Source of the DNA: an uncultured bacterium
Lineage (GTDB): Bacteria; Chloroflexota; Anaerolineae; JACIWP01
Assembly: GCA_903872005.1 (NCBI GenBank)
Contig: CAIQJD010000657.1
Location: forward strand, 1 to 5,561
Direction of reading: 5' to 3'
DNA: 5,561 nucleotides
Below the pieces are notes generated by a model, which saw nothing but the letters and a program-made list of their open reading frames with translations, did not search any database and had not been told where the DNA came from. Shown here piece by piece: positions 1 through 5,450 of this stretch (within the stretch, counting starts at the first letter, position 1; every line of letters begins with the position of its first letter). The translations under genes were made by a program, and so were the position numbers.

Positions 1-191
1 CCGCCCGGATGCCACGGATGACAGCGCGCCAGACGCTGCACGCCCAGCCAGGTCCCTTTGAGGAACCCGTATTTGCCAATCGCTTGATAGGTATATTCAG
101 AACAGGTCGGATAGAAGCGACAGCTTGGAGGCAGCGCCGGCGAGATGAATCGCTTGTACACGCGTATGAGGAACATTGCGACAGTTTTCAT
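1..191 (-). CDS. yidD: Membrane protein insertion efficiency factor YidD (3' end beyond window)
   Basis: Translating the minus strand from the ATG at 191 gives 63 complete codons plus the first two bases of a Gly codon before the window ends. YidD is a small membrane-associated protein that helps the YidC insertase place proteins in the inner membrane. The family signature is plain: a basic amphipathic N-terminus ([18 protein letters not shown]), the block [11 protein letters not shown] at residues 23-33, then [18 protein letters not shown] at 46-63, with the three conserved cysteines C24, C30 and C57. An in-frame TAG at 198-200 stops any long N-terminal extension. TTG at 195 and ATG at codon 6 are alternative starts, and no clear Shine-Dalgarno precedes any of them, so translation may be coupled to rnpA. 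It lies 65 nt downstream of rnpA in the usual rpmH-rnpA-yidD order; yidC would be expected next, outside the window. The identification is near certain. Confidence 0.95.
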   Translation of the reverse strand, partial: MKTVAMFLIRVYKRFISPALPPSCRFYPTCSEYTYQAIGKYGFLKGTWLGVQRLARCHPWHPG

Positions 192-221
192 GATCAACTA
201 GATGATAACGCGAACGAACGT

Positions 222-240
222 CCGGGGCAACGCTGCCCGG
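222..240 (-). other. Intercistronic hairpin between rnpA and yidD
   Basis: On the transcribed minus strand GGGCA and TGCCC form a perfect 5-bp stem around a GCGT tetraloop (225-238). Two further C-G pairs (222-223 with 239-240) extend it past a one-base bulge. It lies 16 nt after the rnpA stop and about 30 nt before the yidD start. No U-run follows, so it is not a convincing intrinsic terminator. It may stabilise or mark a processing site in the polycistronic RNA, but that role is inference. Confidence 0.4.
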
Positions 241-256
241 GAAACACTGGGCTGGA

Positions 257-649
257 CTACGGCGCGGGGTTTGCCATGTCTGACGCGTGAGACGCCGGCT
301 CGGGGGCCGCGCGCCGCACCAAGCCGGCGCGTTGGGTCAACCGCGCAATCGCCTGATCCACCGCGGCGAAGGCCACGCCCCGCATCTGGAGCCGCGCAAT
401 CAACACCACGTCGTACCCGCCGGCCAACGTAGGCAGACGCAAACGAATCGCCTCTCGCAACAGTCGCTTCGCCCGGTTGCGCTCCACGGCCTTGCCCATG
501 CGCCGACTGACCACAAAGCCAAAACGGCTCACTGCCAGGCCATTGGGCAACTTGGTCAGGATGACCATAGGATGCGCGCAGGACTCTCCCTTGCGCTTGA
601 TTTCCAAGAAACGGGCGCTCTGCGTCAACCGATAAGGTCTCTTGAGCAT
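257..649 (-). CDS. rnpA: Ribonuclease P protein component
   Basis: A 130-residue protein of normal length for RnpA, the basic subunit that binds RNase P RNA and helps it recognise and cleave the 5' leader of pre-tRNAs. The N-terminus MLKRPYRLTQSARFLEIKRK matches the family opening. RFGFVVSRRMGKAVERNRAK (42-61) followed by RLLREAIR (62-69) carries the RNR motif (R57, N58, R59, R62, R65) that contacts the RNA, and GYDVVLIAR (78-86) is the conserved beta-strand. The last 20 residues are an Ala/Pro-rich tail of no recognisable function. The ATG at 649 is the only sensible start in this frame, since codons just upstream include no initiator; a GGAG lies 14 nt upstream, which is long, so ribosome binding looks weak. 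It follows rpmH by 86 nt in the classic order and is probably transcribed from the rpmH promoter. Confidence 0.96.
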   Translation of the reverse strand: MLKRPYRLTQSARFLEIKRKGESCAHPMVILTKLPNGLAVSRFGFVVSRRMGKAVERNRAKRLLREAIRLRLPTLAGGYDVVLIARLQMRGVAFAAVDQAIARLTQRAGLVRRAAPEPASHASDMANPAP

Positions 650-677
650 CGCCCCGGTGACTGCTCCATATTCGTGA

Positions 678-712
678 AGGCGAAGCCCTCGCGCTTGCGG
701 AAGGCTTCGCCT
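678..712 (-). other. Intercistronic stem-loop between rpmH and rnpA
   Basis: GGCGAAGCC (679-687) and GGCTTCGCC (703-711) are perfect inverted repeats, and A678-T712 adds a tenth pair. The 15-nt loop contains a possible inner stem, CGC/GCG (690-692 with 697-699) around a 4-nt loop. The structure occupies much of the 86-nt gap between rpmH and rnpA and is not followed by a U-run on the transcribed strand. A partial attenuator or an RNase processing site that sets the high L34 to low RnpA ratio would fit. The function is inference; the inverted repeat is seen directly. Confidence 0.55.
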
Positions 713-735
713 CTAGCACTCAAAACGCCGGCGGC

Positions 736-873
736 TCAGACGGCCAGCCGGTAGCGTCCCTTGGCCCGACGGGCTTTCAGGACTTGCCGACCATCCGCGG
801 TCTTCATGCGCGCCCGGAACCCATGTACGCGCTGACGGTGGCGCACTTTGGGCTGCCATGTTCGCTTCGGCAT
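736..873 (-). CDS. rpmH: 50S ribosomal protein L34
   Basis: A 45-codon gene on the minus strand. The protein opens [19 protein letters not shown] and ends [13 protein letters not shown], with [13 protein letters not shown] between. This is L34 almost letter for letter: the KRTWQPK start, the HGFRARM core and the basic RRAKGR tail are diagnostic. L34 is a small, highly basic protein of the large ribosomal subunit that binds 23S rRNA. The start at 873 is supported by a strong Shine-Dalgarno (GGAGG, 8 nt upstream) and by exact agreement with the family N-terminus. It is the first gene of a minus-strand cluster with rnpA and yidD. Its own promoter lies about 45-75 nt upstream (-10 at 919-924), between it and fabF. 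Nothing about the protein is unusual. Confidence 0.97.
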   Translation of the reverse strand: MPKRTWQPKVRHRQRVHGFRARMKTADGRQVLKARRAKGRYRLAV

Positions 874-912
874 GCCACATTCCTCCCTCAGAATTGCTAA
901 CGATAATCGCAG

Positions 913-929
913 ACAGGTATTATACCTGT
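913..929. repeat. 17-bp perfect palindrome over the rpmH -10 box, operator-like
   Basis: ACAGGTAT and ATACCTGT are perfect 8-bp arms around one central base. The palindrome covers the whole -10 hexamer of the rpmH promoter and the likely start-site region. A dimeric repressor bound here would block RNA polymerase. It does not fit the 16-bp NrdR box pattern, and I do not recognise the regulator. A chance coincidence with TATAAT, which is itself half-symmetric, accounts for only the central few bases. Confidence 0.5.
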
Positions 930-947
930 GCTTTACATGAACGTCAA
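919..947 (-). promoter_or_regulatory. Sigma-70 type promoter of rpmH-rnpA-yidD
   Basis: Reading the minus strand, TTGACG (942-947) is followed by a 17-bp spacer and a perfect TATAAT (919-924). This is a near-consensus housekeeping promoter. Transcription would start around 912, giving a leader of about 40 nt that contains the strong rpmH Shine-Dalgarno. It lies just past the end of fabF, so the cluster does not depend on read-through from fabF. No convincing terminator is visible between the fabF stop and this promoter. Confidence 0.8.
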
Positions 948-974
948 ATCATCAGGGGCTTCCGGTCGGCCGGC

Positions 975-2231
975 TCAGCCTTCCCAGCGCTGCAGGGCCA
1001 GGGTGGCGTTCTGTCCGCCGAAGCCGAAGGCGTTGACCACGGCCCCGCGCACGGCCGCCGGCCGGCTGACCAACGGCACGTAGTCCAGATCGCATTCCGG
1101 GTCCGGGTTCCGCAAATTCGCGGTCGGGACCAGGACGCCCGCACTGAGCGTCTTTGTCGTTATGAAGGCCGAGAACGCGCCGGCCGCGCCCATCATGTGC
1201 CCCACCATGCACTTATTGGAGCTGACTGCGATCCGATAGGCTTGCTCGCCCAGCGCCAGCTTGATCGCCTTCGTCTCGGCGGCGTCATTGAGCGGCGTGC
1301 CGGTGCCGTGCGCGCAGACATACTGCACGTCGGCCGGCGACCAACCGGCCTCGCGCAGCGATAGTTGTATGGCGCGCGCCGCGCCCTCGCCGGTCGGGTC
1401 GGGCATCACCATGTGATAGGCATCTTCCGTCAACCCATAGCCGACCACCTCGGCCAGGATCTTCGCCCCACGTCCCTGGGCATGCTCTGCGCTTTCCAGA
1501 ACCAGCACCGCCGCGCCTTCGCCGATGATCGTGCCGTCGCGCTGCGCGTCAAAGGGCCGGCAGGCATTCTCTGGATCATCGTTGCGCGCCGAAAGCGCCC
1601 CCAGCCGGCCGAAACTGGCGCACCCCAGCGGCGCGATCGGCGCATCGCTGCCGCCGGCGACCATCACATCCGCCTCGCCGCGCTGAATGGCGCGATAGCC
1701 CTCCCCAATCGCCATGACGCCGGTGGCGCATGCGCCCGTCGGCGCGTGGCACGGGCCCTTCGCTTTGAGGGTCATGGCGACATAGCACGCCGGCATATTG
1801 ACCAGCACGGCCGGCACCAGGGCCGGATTGACGCGCCGCACGCCGCCATTTTGCAGGGTATGCGCCTGTTCCTCGATGATGCCGGCGCCCCCCAGGGCGC
1901 TCCCCAGGCAGACGCCCACGCGCGTGGCATCCTCGACCGCCATGTCCAGGCCGGCGTTGGCGCGGGCATCGGCCAGCGCGGCCACCGCATACTGCGTATG
2001 CGCGCCCAGCCGGCGCGCCTCTTTGGCGTCCATCACGCTGGCTGGATTGAACCCCTTCACGCTGCCTACCAGACGCGAAGGCATTTCGCTGGCATCGAAT
2101 TGGGTCAATGGCCCGATGCCCGAACGGCCGGCGATCAGGCCGGCCCACGTCTCCGCGGCGTTCAACCCTAACGGCGAAATGACGCCCACGCCGGTAATCA
2201 CCACGCGCCTCAGTGTGATCGAACGCGTCAT
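975..2231 (-). CDS. fabF: Beta-ketoacyl-[acyl-carrier-protein] synthase II
   Basis: A complete 418-residue condensing enzyme of the thiolase fold. It joins malonyl-ACP to a growing acyl-ACP in cytosolic type II fatty acid synthesis. The opening RRVVITGVGVISPLG (8-22) is typical. The catalytic residues are present: nucleophile C168 in GACATG, H308 in CAHGTGTPLND, K340 in SSNKC and H345 in GHMMGAAG. Their spacing (140, 32 and 5 residues) equals that of E. coli FabF C163/H303/K335/H340. The C-terminal NAFGFGGQNATL (400-411) holds the gating Phe loop. Having Cys rather than Gln at 168 makes it an active synthase, not a chain-length factor. AGGAGG lies 11 nt before the ATG at 2231. No other fatty acid genes (acpP, fabD, fabG) adjoin it, so it stands alone with its own promoter. 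FabB or a polyketide-type KS is a less likely alternative; exact chain-length preference cannot be read. Confidence 0.93.
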   Translation of the reverse strand: MTRSITLRRVVITGVGVISPLGLNAAETWAGLIAGRSGIGPLTQFDASEMPSRLVGSVKGFNPASVMDAKEARRLGAHTQYAVAALADARANAGLDMAVEDATRVGVCLGSALGGAGIIEEQAHTLQNGGVRRVNPALVPAVLVNMPACYVAMTLKAKGPCHAPTGACATGVMAIGEGYRAIQRGEADVMVAGGSDAPIAPLGCASFGRLGALSARNDDPENACRPFDAQRDGTIIGEGAAVLVLESAEHAQGRGAKILAEVVGYGLTEDAYHMVMPDPTGEGAARAIQLSLREAGWSPADVQYVCAHGTGTPLNDAAETKAIKLALGEQAYRIAVSSNKCMVGHMMGAAGAFSAFITTKTLSAGVLVPTANLRNPDPECDLDYVPLVSRPAAVRGAVVNAFGFGGQNATLALQRWEG

Positions 2232-2288
2232 GTCGTATTCATCCTCCTGGAAGTTGCCTGGATGCTATGCAGCCACGTCTCACCTTTT

Positions 2289-2316
2289 ATTATACTGATA
2301 ACTGGCGCTCTGACAA
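2289..2316 (-). promoter_or_regulatory. Promoter of fabF
   Basis: On the minus strand TTGTCA (2311-2316, one base from consensus) is followed by a 16-bp spacer and a perfect TATAAT (2289-2294). The expected start near 2282 gives a leader of about 50 nt ending in AGGAGG and the fabF ATG. It diverges from the nrdR promoter about 60 bp away. No recognisable fatty-acid regulator site was seen. Confidence 0.7.
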
Positions 2317-2355
2317 TATGGGCTGAGTCGCGCACGAATTTTAAGGCTTTGGGTC

Positions 2356-2384
2356 TTGAATTATGCGGGCCTTTATGGTATCAT
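2356..2384 (+). promoter_or_regulatory. Candidate promoter of the nrdR-nrdJ operon
   Basis: TTGAAT (2356-2361), a 17-bp spacer and TATCAT (2379-2384) form a plausible sigma-70 type promoter facing nrdR, with an expected start near 2391. The leader would then be about 127 nt and would contain both NrdR-like boxes. A second TATCAT at 2459-2464 lacks a good -35. A start nearer the boxes therefore cannot be excluded. Confidence 0.55.
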
Positions 2385-2402
2385 GGGAAATGTGCCGGCG
2401 CT

Positions 2403-2449
2403 ATACTATCGCTAGTAGAGGATATGCCCGCACACGCTGTATTTAGTAT
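2403..2449 (+). promoter_or_regulatory. Tandem NrdR boxes upstream of nrdR-nrdJ
   Basis: Two 16-bp sites resemble the published NrdR box consensus acaCwAtATaTwGtgt. Site 1 (2403-2418, ATACTATCGCTAGTAG) matches 10 of 16 positions, including the core CTA...TAG. Site 2 (2434-2449, ACGCTGTATTTAGTAT) matches 12 of 16. The sites are 31 bp apart start to start (15-bp linker), the three-helical-turn spacing known for NrdR operators. They sit between the predicted promoter and nrdR, the gene for the repressor itself. Repression of nrdR and nrdJ when dATP is abundant is the expected effect; this follows from family knowledge. Confidence 0.7.
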
Positions 2450-2474
2450 CCTGTCTGGTATCATACATGGCGGT

Positions 2475-2502
2475 GCGCCGGCTTGACGCTGGTCGCCGGC
2501 GT
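2475..2502 (+). other. Leader hairpin just before the nrdR ribosome binding site
   Basis: CGCCGGC (2476-2482) and GCCGGCG (2495-2501) are perfect 7-bp arms around a 12-nt loop, with a G-U pair extending the base. The 3' arm ends three bases before the Shine-Dalgarno GGGAG (2504-2508) of nrdR. Both arms are copies of the over-represented GCCGGC palindrome, so any two copies would form such a stem. A role in translation is possible but unproven. Confidence 0.4.
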
Positions 2503-2517
2503 TGGGAGTCCTGAATC

Positions 2518-2961
2518 ATGCAGTGTCCCTATTGCGGCCAGAACGATTCGCGCGTGGTAGATACGCGTGAGACCGCGACCGGCATCCGCCGGCGGCGCGA
2601 ATGTCTGGGCTGCCAACAACGTTTCACGACGTATGAGAGCGTCGCCGTACACACGCTGCAAGTCGTCAAGCGCGACGGCCGGCGCGAGGACTATGATCGC
2701 GACAAGCTGCTCTTCGGCGTGCGGAAAGCCTGCACCAAACGCCCGATCCCCAGTGAGGCGGTCCTGAACCTGGTCAACCAAGTGGAAGCCGCGATGATGG
2801 AAAGCGGCCGGCTCGAAGTGACCAGCGAGCGCATCGGCCAATTGGTGATGGAGAAGTTGCGCGATCTCGATCACGTTGCCTATATTCGTTTTGCCTCTGT
2901 TTACCTACCTTTCGCCGATCTGGCAAGTTTACGCAGCGAAATTGACGGCCTGCTGGAGTAA
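2518..2961 (+). CDS. nrdR: Transcriptional repressor NrdR
   Basis: A 147-residue protein of standard NrdR length. The N-terminal zinc ribbon has the four cysteines C3, C6, C29 and C32 (MQCPYCGQNDSRVVDTR, then RRRRECLGCQQRFTTYE), which together with the Arg run form the DNA-binding part. From about residue 49 to 139 is an ATP-cone (VVKRDGRREDYDRDKLLFGV...), which binds ATP or dATP and changes the oligomeric state so that the repressor binds NrdR boxes upstream of ribonucleotide reductase genes. The ATG at 2518 is preceded by GGGAG with a 9-nt spacer, and the MQCPYC start is invariant in the family. It is followed by nrdJ on the same strand 128 nt later, the natural target. Two NrdR-like boxes lie 70-115 bp upstream, implying autoregulation. 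All key residues are present. Confidence 0.97.
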   Translation: MQCPYCGQNDSRVVDTRETATGIRRRRECLGCQQRFTTYESVAVHTLQVVKRDGRREDYDRDKLLFGVRKACTKRPIPSEAVLNLVNQVEAAMMESGRLEVTSERIGQLVMEKLRDLDHVAYIRFASVYLPFADLASLRSEIDGLLE

Positions 2962-2971
2962 GGTCTAGAAT

Positions 2972-3015
2972 TTCCCCGCAGGGGGATGGTATGGGCGCGA
3001 CGCCGCGCCCCCTGC
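2972..3015 (+). other. Competing RNA hairpins in the nrdR-nrdJ gap
   Basis: Three stems can be drawn in the transcript. Stem A pairs CCCC (2974-2977) with GGGG (2981-2984) over a GCA loop. Stem C pairs GGGCGCG (2993-2999) with CGCGCCC (3004-3010) over an ACGC tetraloop, and is very GC-rich. Stem B pairs GCAGGGGG (2978-2985) with CCCCCTGC (3008-3015), all eight bases. A and C can coexist, but B excludes both. No U-run follows. The structure lies about 75 nt before the chosen nrdJ start and buries the upstream ATG at 2991. Confidence 0.55.
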
Positions 3016-3089
3016 TGACGCATCCACGCGTCCCCATTGTTGTCCCACCACTTCACGTGACTTGGATGATCGCACCTGATGAGGGAGCC

Positions 3090-5435
3090 ATGAGCGCCAC
3101 GATCCAACTGACATCGAATGCCATCAAGGTTCTCGAGCGACGTTATCTGCGTAAGGACCGAGAGGGACAGGTCTGCGAGCTGCCCGAAGATATGATCGAG
3201 CGGGTCGCGCGCTTCATCGCCTCGGCCGGCCAGCTCTATGACATGGGGCAGAGCGAAGACGCGACTGCCTCCACCTTCGCCGAGCTGATCGCCGGCCTGG
3301 AATTCTTGCCCAACAGCCCCACGCTGATGAACGCCGGCACGACCCTGGGCCAGCTCTCCGCCTGCTTCGTCCTGCCGGTCAATGACGACATGACCAGTAT
3401 CTTCGATGCGGTCAAGGCTACCGCGCTGATCCACCAATCCGGCGGCGGCACCGGCTTCTCGTTCTCGCGCCTGCGGCCGGCCGGCGACATCGTCGGCTCT
3501 ACCGGCGGCATCGCCAGCGGCCCCATCTCGTTCATGAAGGTCTTCGACGCGGCCACTGACGTGATCAAGCAGGGCGGGCGCCGGCGCGGCGCGAACATGG
3601 GCATGTTGCGCGTGGATCATCCCGATATCCTCGCCTTCATCAATTGTAAGCGCACTGAAGGCATCCTCGCCAACTTCAATATTTCCGTGGGCGTCACCGA
3701 CGCTTTCATGCGCGCCCTGGAAGCCGGCGAAACCTACGATCTGGTCAACCCGCGCAACGGCTCGGTGGCCGGCTCGCTGCCGGCGCGCCAGGTCTTCGAT
3801 GAAATCATCCAGGCCGCCTGGAGCAATGGCGAACCCGGCCTGATCTTCATTGATCGCATGAACGAAGGGAACCCGACGCCGGCGTTGGGCGCAATTGAGA
3901 GCACAAATCCTTGCGGTGAACAACCACTTTTGCCCAATGAAAGCTGCAATCTCGGCTCTATCAACCTGGCCCGCATGGTCACCCCGGCCGGCCGGATAGA
4001 CTGGCCGCGGCTGCGCGAGGTCGTGCGCGCCGGCGTCCTCTTCCTGGATAACGTCATCACCCTGAATCGCTTCCCCTTGCCGCAGATTCAAGAAGCCACG
4101 CTCCAAACGCGCAAGATCGGCCTGGGCGTCATGGGCTTCGCCGACATGCTGATTGACCTGGGCATCCCCTACGACTCAGAAGACGCCCTGGCCGTCGGCA
4201 GCAAAATCATGGAAGCGACGGCCTACTGGAGCCGCGAGATGTCGGTCGCGCTGGCGCGCCAGCGCGGCTCGTTCCCGGCGTTCAAGGACTCGATCCTCTC
4301 GCAAGGCCGACTGCCCCAACACGGCCGGCGGCTGGAATTGACGGCGCGGCCGGCGGTCTTGAGCGACGCGCCCCTCTTCGATTGGGCGGCCCTGGCGCGC
4401 CAGGTGACGCAATACGGCTCGCGCAACGCCACCACCACCATCGCGCCGACCGGCTCCATCAGCATCATCGCCGGCGTCTCCAGCGGCATCGAGCCGGTCT
4501 TCGCGCTGGCCTACACGCGCAAGAACGTCCTGGACGCCGACGAACTGCCCGAAGTGAACCCGCTCTTCGAGAAGGTCGCGCAGCGCGAAGGCTTCTACTC
4601 GCCGGCGCTGGTGCGGCGCATCGCCGCCGCCGGCAGCGTCCATGACGATTCTGATGTGCCGAGCCGCTTCCGCCGCGTCTTCGCCACCTCCCATGACATC
4701 GCCGGCGAGTGGCACATCCGCATGCAAGCGGCCTTCCAGCAATGGACGGACAACGCCGTCTCAAAGACCATCAACTTCGCCAATGCGGCGCGCCCCCAGG
4801 AGATCGAGGATGCCTACCTGATGGCCTATCGCCTGGGCTGCAAAGGGCTGACCATCTATCGGGACGGGAGCCGCGAGGCGCAGGTCTTGAACGTGGGCGC
4901 GGAGAAGAAGCCGGCCGAGCCGGCCAAGCCAGCGTCGGAGCCGGCCCCGGAGACCCGCTCGCCGCGGCCGCGCCCCGACGTCACCTTTGGCTCCACGGAG
5001 AAGATCCCGCTGGGCTGCGGGCGCAACCTGTACGTCACCGTCAACGAAGACGTCAACGGGCTGTGCGAAGTCTTCGTGCAGATGGGCAAATCGGGCGGAT
5101 GCACGGCCTCGCAATCGGAGGCGGTCGCCCGGCTGATCTCCCTGGCGCTGCGCTCCGGCATCGCCCACGAAGAGGTCTACCACCAGTTGAAGGGCATCCG
5201 CTGCCCCTCGCCGGCGTGGCACAACGGCACATCTATCTTCTCCTGCGCCGATGCCATCGGCAAGTCCATGGAACGCTACGGGCTGCACATGCGTCGGGAG
5301 GAGCGCCAGCCGGCGCGCACGCCGATCAAGTCGCTGCTGGATATTTCGCCGGAATGTCCGGAGTGCGGCAGCATCATGGAGTTGGGGGAGGGGTGCGCGG
5401 TCTGCCGCTCGTGCGGCTATTCGCAGTGCGGGTAG
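3090..5435 (+). CDS. nrdJ: Adenosylcobalamin-dependent (class II) ribonucleoside-diphosphate reductase
   Basis: A 781-residue class II ribonucleotide reductase. It makes deoxyribonucleotides using a thiyl radical generated from coenzyme B12, without oxygen or a second subunit. Landmarks: FLPNSPTLMNAG (72-83); redox C92 in SACFVLPV; NPCGE (273-277) with N273, radical C275 and E277; redox C286 eleven residues on, as in Thermotoga NrdJ; phosphate loop ATTTIAPTGSIS (447-458). An Ala/Pro/Lys-rich linker (603-630) leads to a TSCPD domain (about 636-735). The tail has a cysteine motif (C756, C759, C769, C772, C775, C780) that probably binds zinc and re-reduces the active site. No N-terminal ATP-cone is present. 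The start at 3090 (MSATIQLTSNAIKVLERRYL) has GAGG five bases upstream and fits the family. An ATG at 2991 would add 33 Pro-rich residues; it has AGGGGG upstream but sits in a stable hairpin. It is cotranscribed with nrdR. Confidence 0.95.
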   Translation: MSATIQLTSNAIKVLERRYLRKDREGQVCELPEDMIERVARFIASAGQLYDMGQSEDATASTFAELIAGLEFLPNSPTLMNAGTTLGQLSACFVLPVNDDMTSIFDAVKATALIHQSGGGTGFSFSRLRPAGDIVGSTGGIASGPISFMKVFDAATDVIKQGGRRRGANMGMLRVDHPDILAFINCKRTEGILANFNISVGVTDAFMRALEAGETYDLVNPRNGSVAGSLPARQVFDEIIQAAWSNGEPGLIFIDRMNEGNPTPALGAIESTNPCGEQPLLPNESCNLGSINLARMVTPAGRIDWPRLREVVRAGVLFLDNVITLNRFPLPQIQEATLQTRKIGLGVMGFADMLIDLGIPYDSEDALAVGSKIMEATAYWSREMSVALARQRGSFPAFKDSILSQGRLPQHGRRLELTARPAVLSDAPLFDWAALARQVTQYGSRNATTTIAPTGSISIIAGVSSGIEPVFALAYTRKNVLDADELPEVNPLFEKVAQREGFYSPALVRRIAAAGSVHDDSDVPSRFRRVFATSHDIAGEWHIRMQAAFQQWTDNAVSKTINFANAARPQEIEDAYLMAYRLGCKGLTIYRDGSREAQVLNVGAEKKPAEPAKPASEPAPETRSPRPRPDVTFGSTEKIPLGCGRNLYVTVNEDVNGLCEVFVQMGKSGGCTASQSEAVARLISLALRSGIAHEEVYHQLKGIRCPSPAWHNGTSIFSCADAIGKSMERYGLHMRREERQPARTPIKSLLDISPECPECGSIMELGEGCAVCRSCGYSQCG

Positions 5436-5450
5436 GGCTGGAGTGTCCCC

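Larger units (their letters stand above)
136..5314. repeat. Dispersed over-represented palindrome GCCGGC (about 49 copies)
   Basis: A hand count along the plus strand finds about 49 copies of GCCGGC, including overlapping doublets GCCGGCCGGC near 1048 and 3478. Base composition alone (60-65 % GC by eye) predicts about 4-7. Copies occur in coding and non-coding DNA and in all three codon phases: GCC GGC (Ala-Gly), xxG CCG GCx (Pro-Ala) and xGC CGG Cxx (Gly/Arg-Arg). The phase independence points to a DNA-level cause. None was seen in 480-720 or after 5314. Confidence 0.8.

Noticed and set aside
198..719. A 173-codon minus-strand frame overlapping rnpA, reminiscent of the extended rnpA overlaps of Thermus
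   Set aside because: The RnpA motifs are in the other frame; this translation is low-complexity Arg/Gly/Ser and unrelated to RnpA.
874..974. Intrinsic terminator after fabF
   Set aside because: Only short CCGG self-pairings occur after the fabF stop and there is no U-run on the minus strand.
1365..2171. A 268-codon open frame on the plus strand opposite fabF
   Set aside because: It is antisense to fabF with all catalytic motifs intact; its Arg/His/Ala-rich translation looks like a shadow frame.
2229..2242. Mini-frame (four codons) overlapping the fabF start by ATGA
   Set aside because: Its ATG abuts the AGGAGG with almost no spacer, so it is unlikely to be translated; fabF's own ATG has a workable distance.
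2391..2517. Cobalamin riboswitch upstream of the B12-dependent reductase operon
   Set aside because: The leader is too short (about 127 nt) and has no B12-box-like GCCACTG. The GCCACTG near 3552 is inside nrdJ coding sequence.
3053..3060. Eight-bp palindrome TCACGTGA before nrdJ
   Set aside because: It is short and isolated, with no second copy or flanking symmetry; expected by chance at this length.
2991..3089. ATG at 2991 as the nrdJ start, adding 33 residues
   Set aside because: It has an AGGGGG upstream, but the extra residues are Pro-rich and unlike NrdJ N-termini, and the ATG lies at the base of a very stable hairpin. The ATG at 3090 has its own GAGG and fits the family. Not fully excluded.
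2901..4106. A 401-codon open frame on the minus strand opposite nrdR/nrdJ
   Set aside because: It lies antisense to the strongly conserved nrdJ, its protein shows no family motif, and long antisense frames are expected in GC-rich genes.
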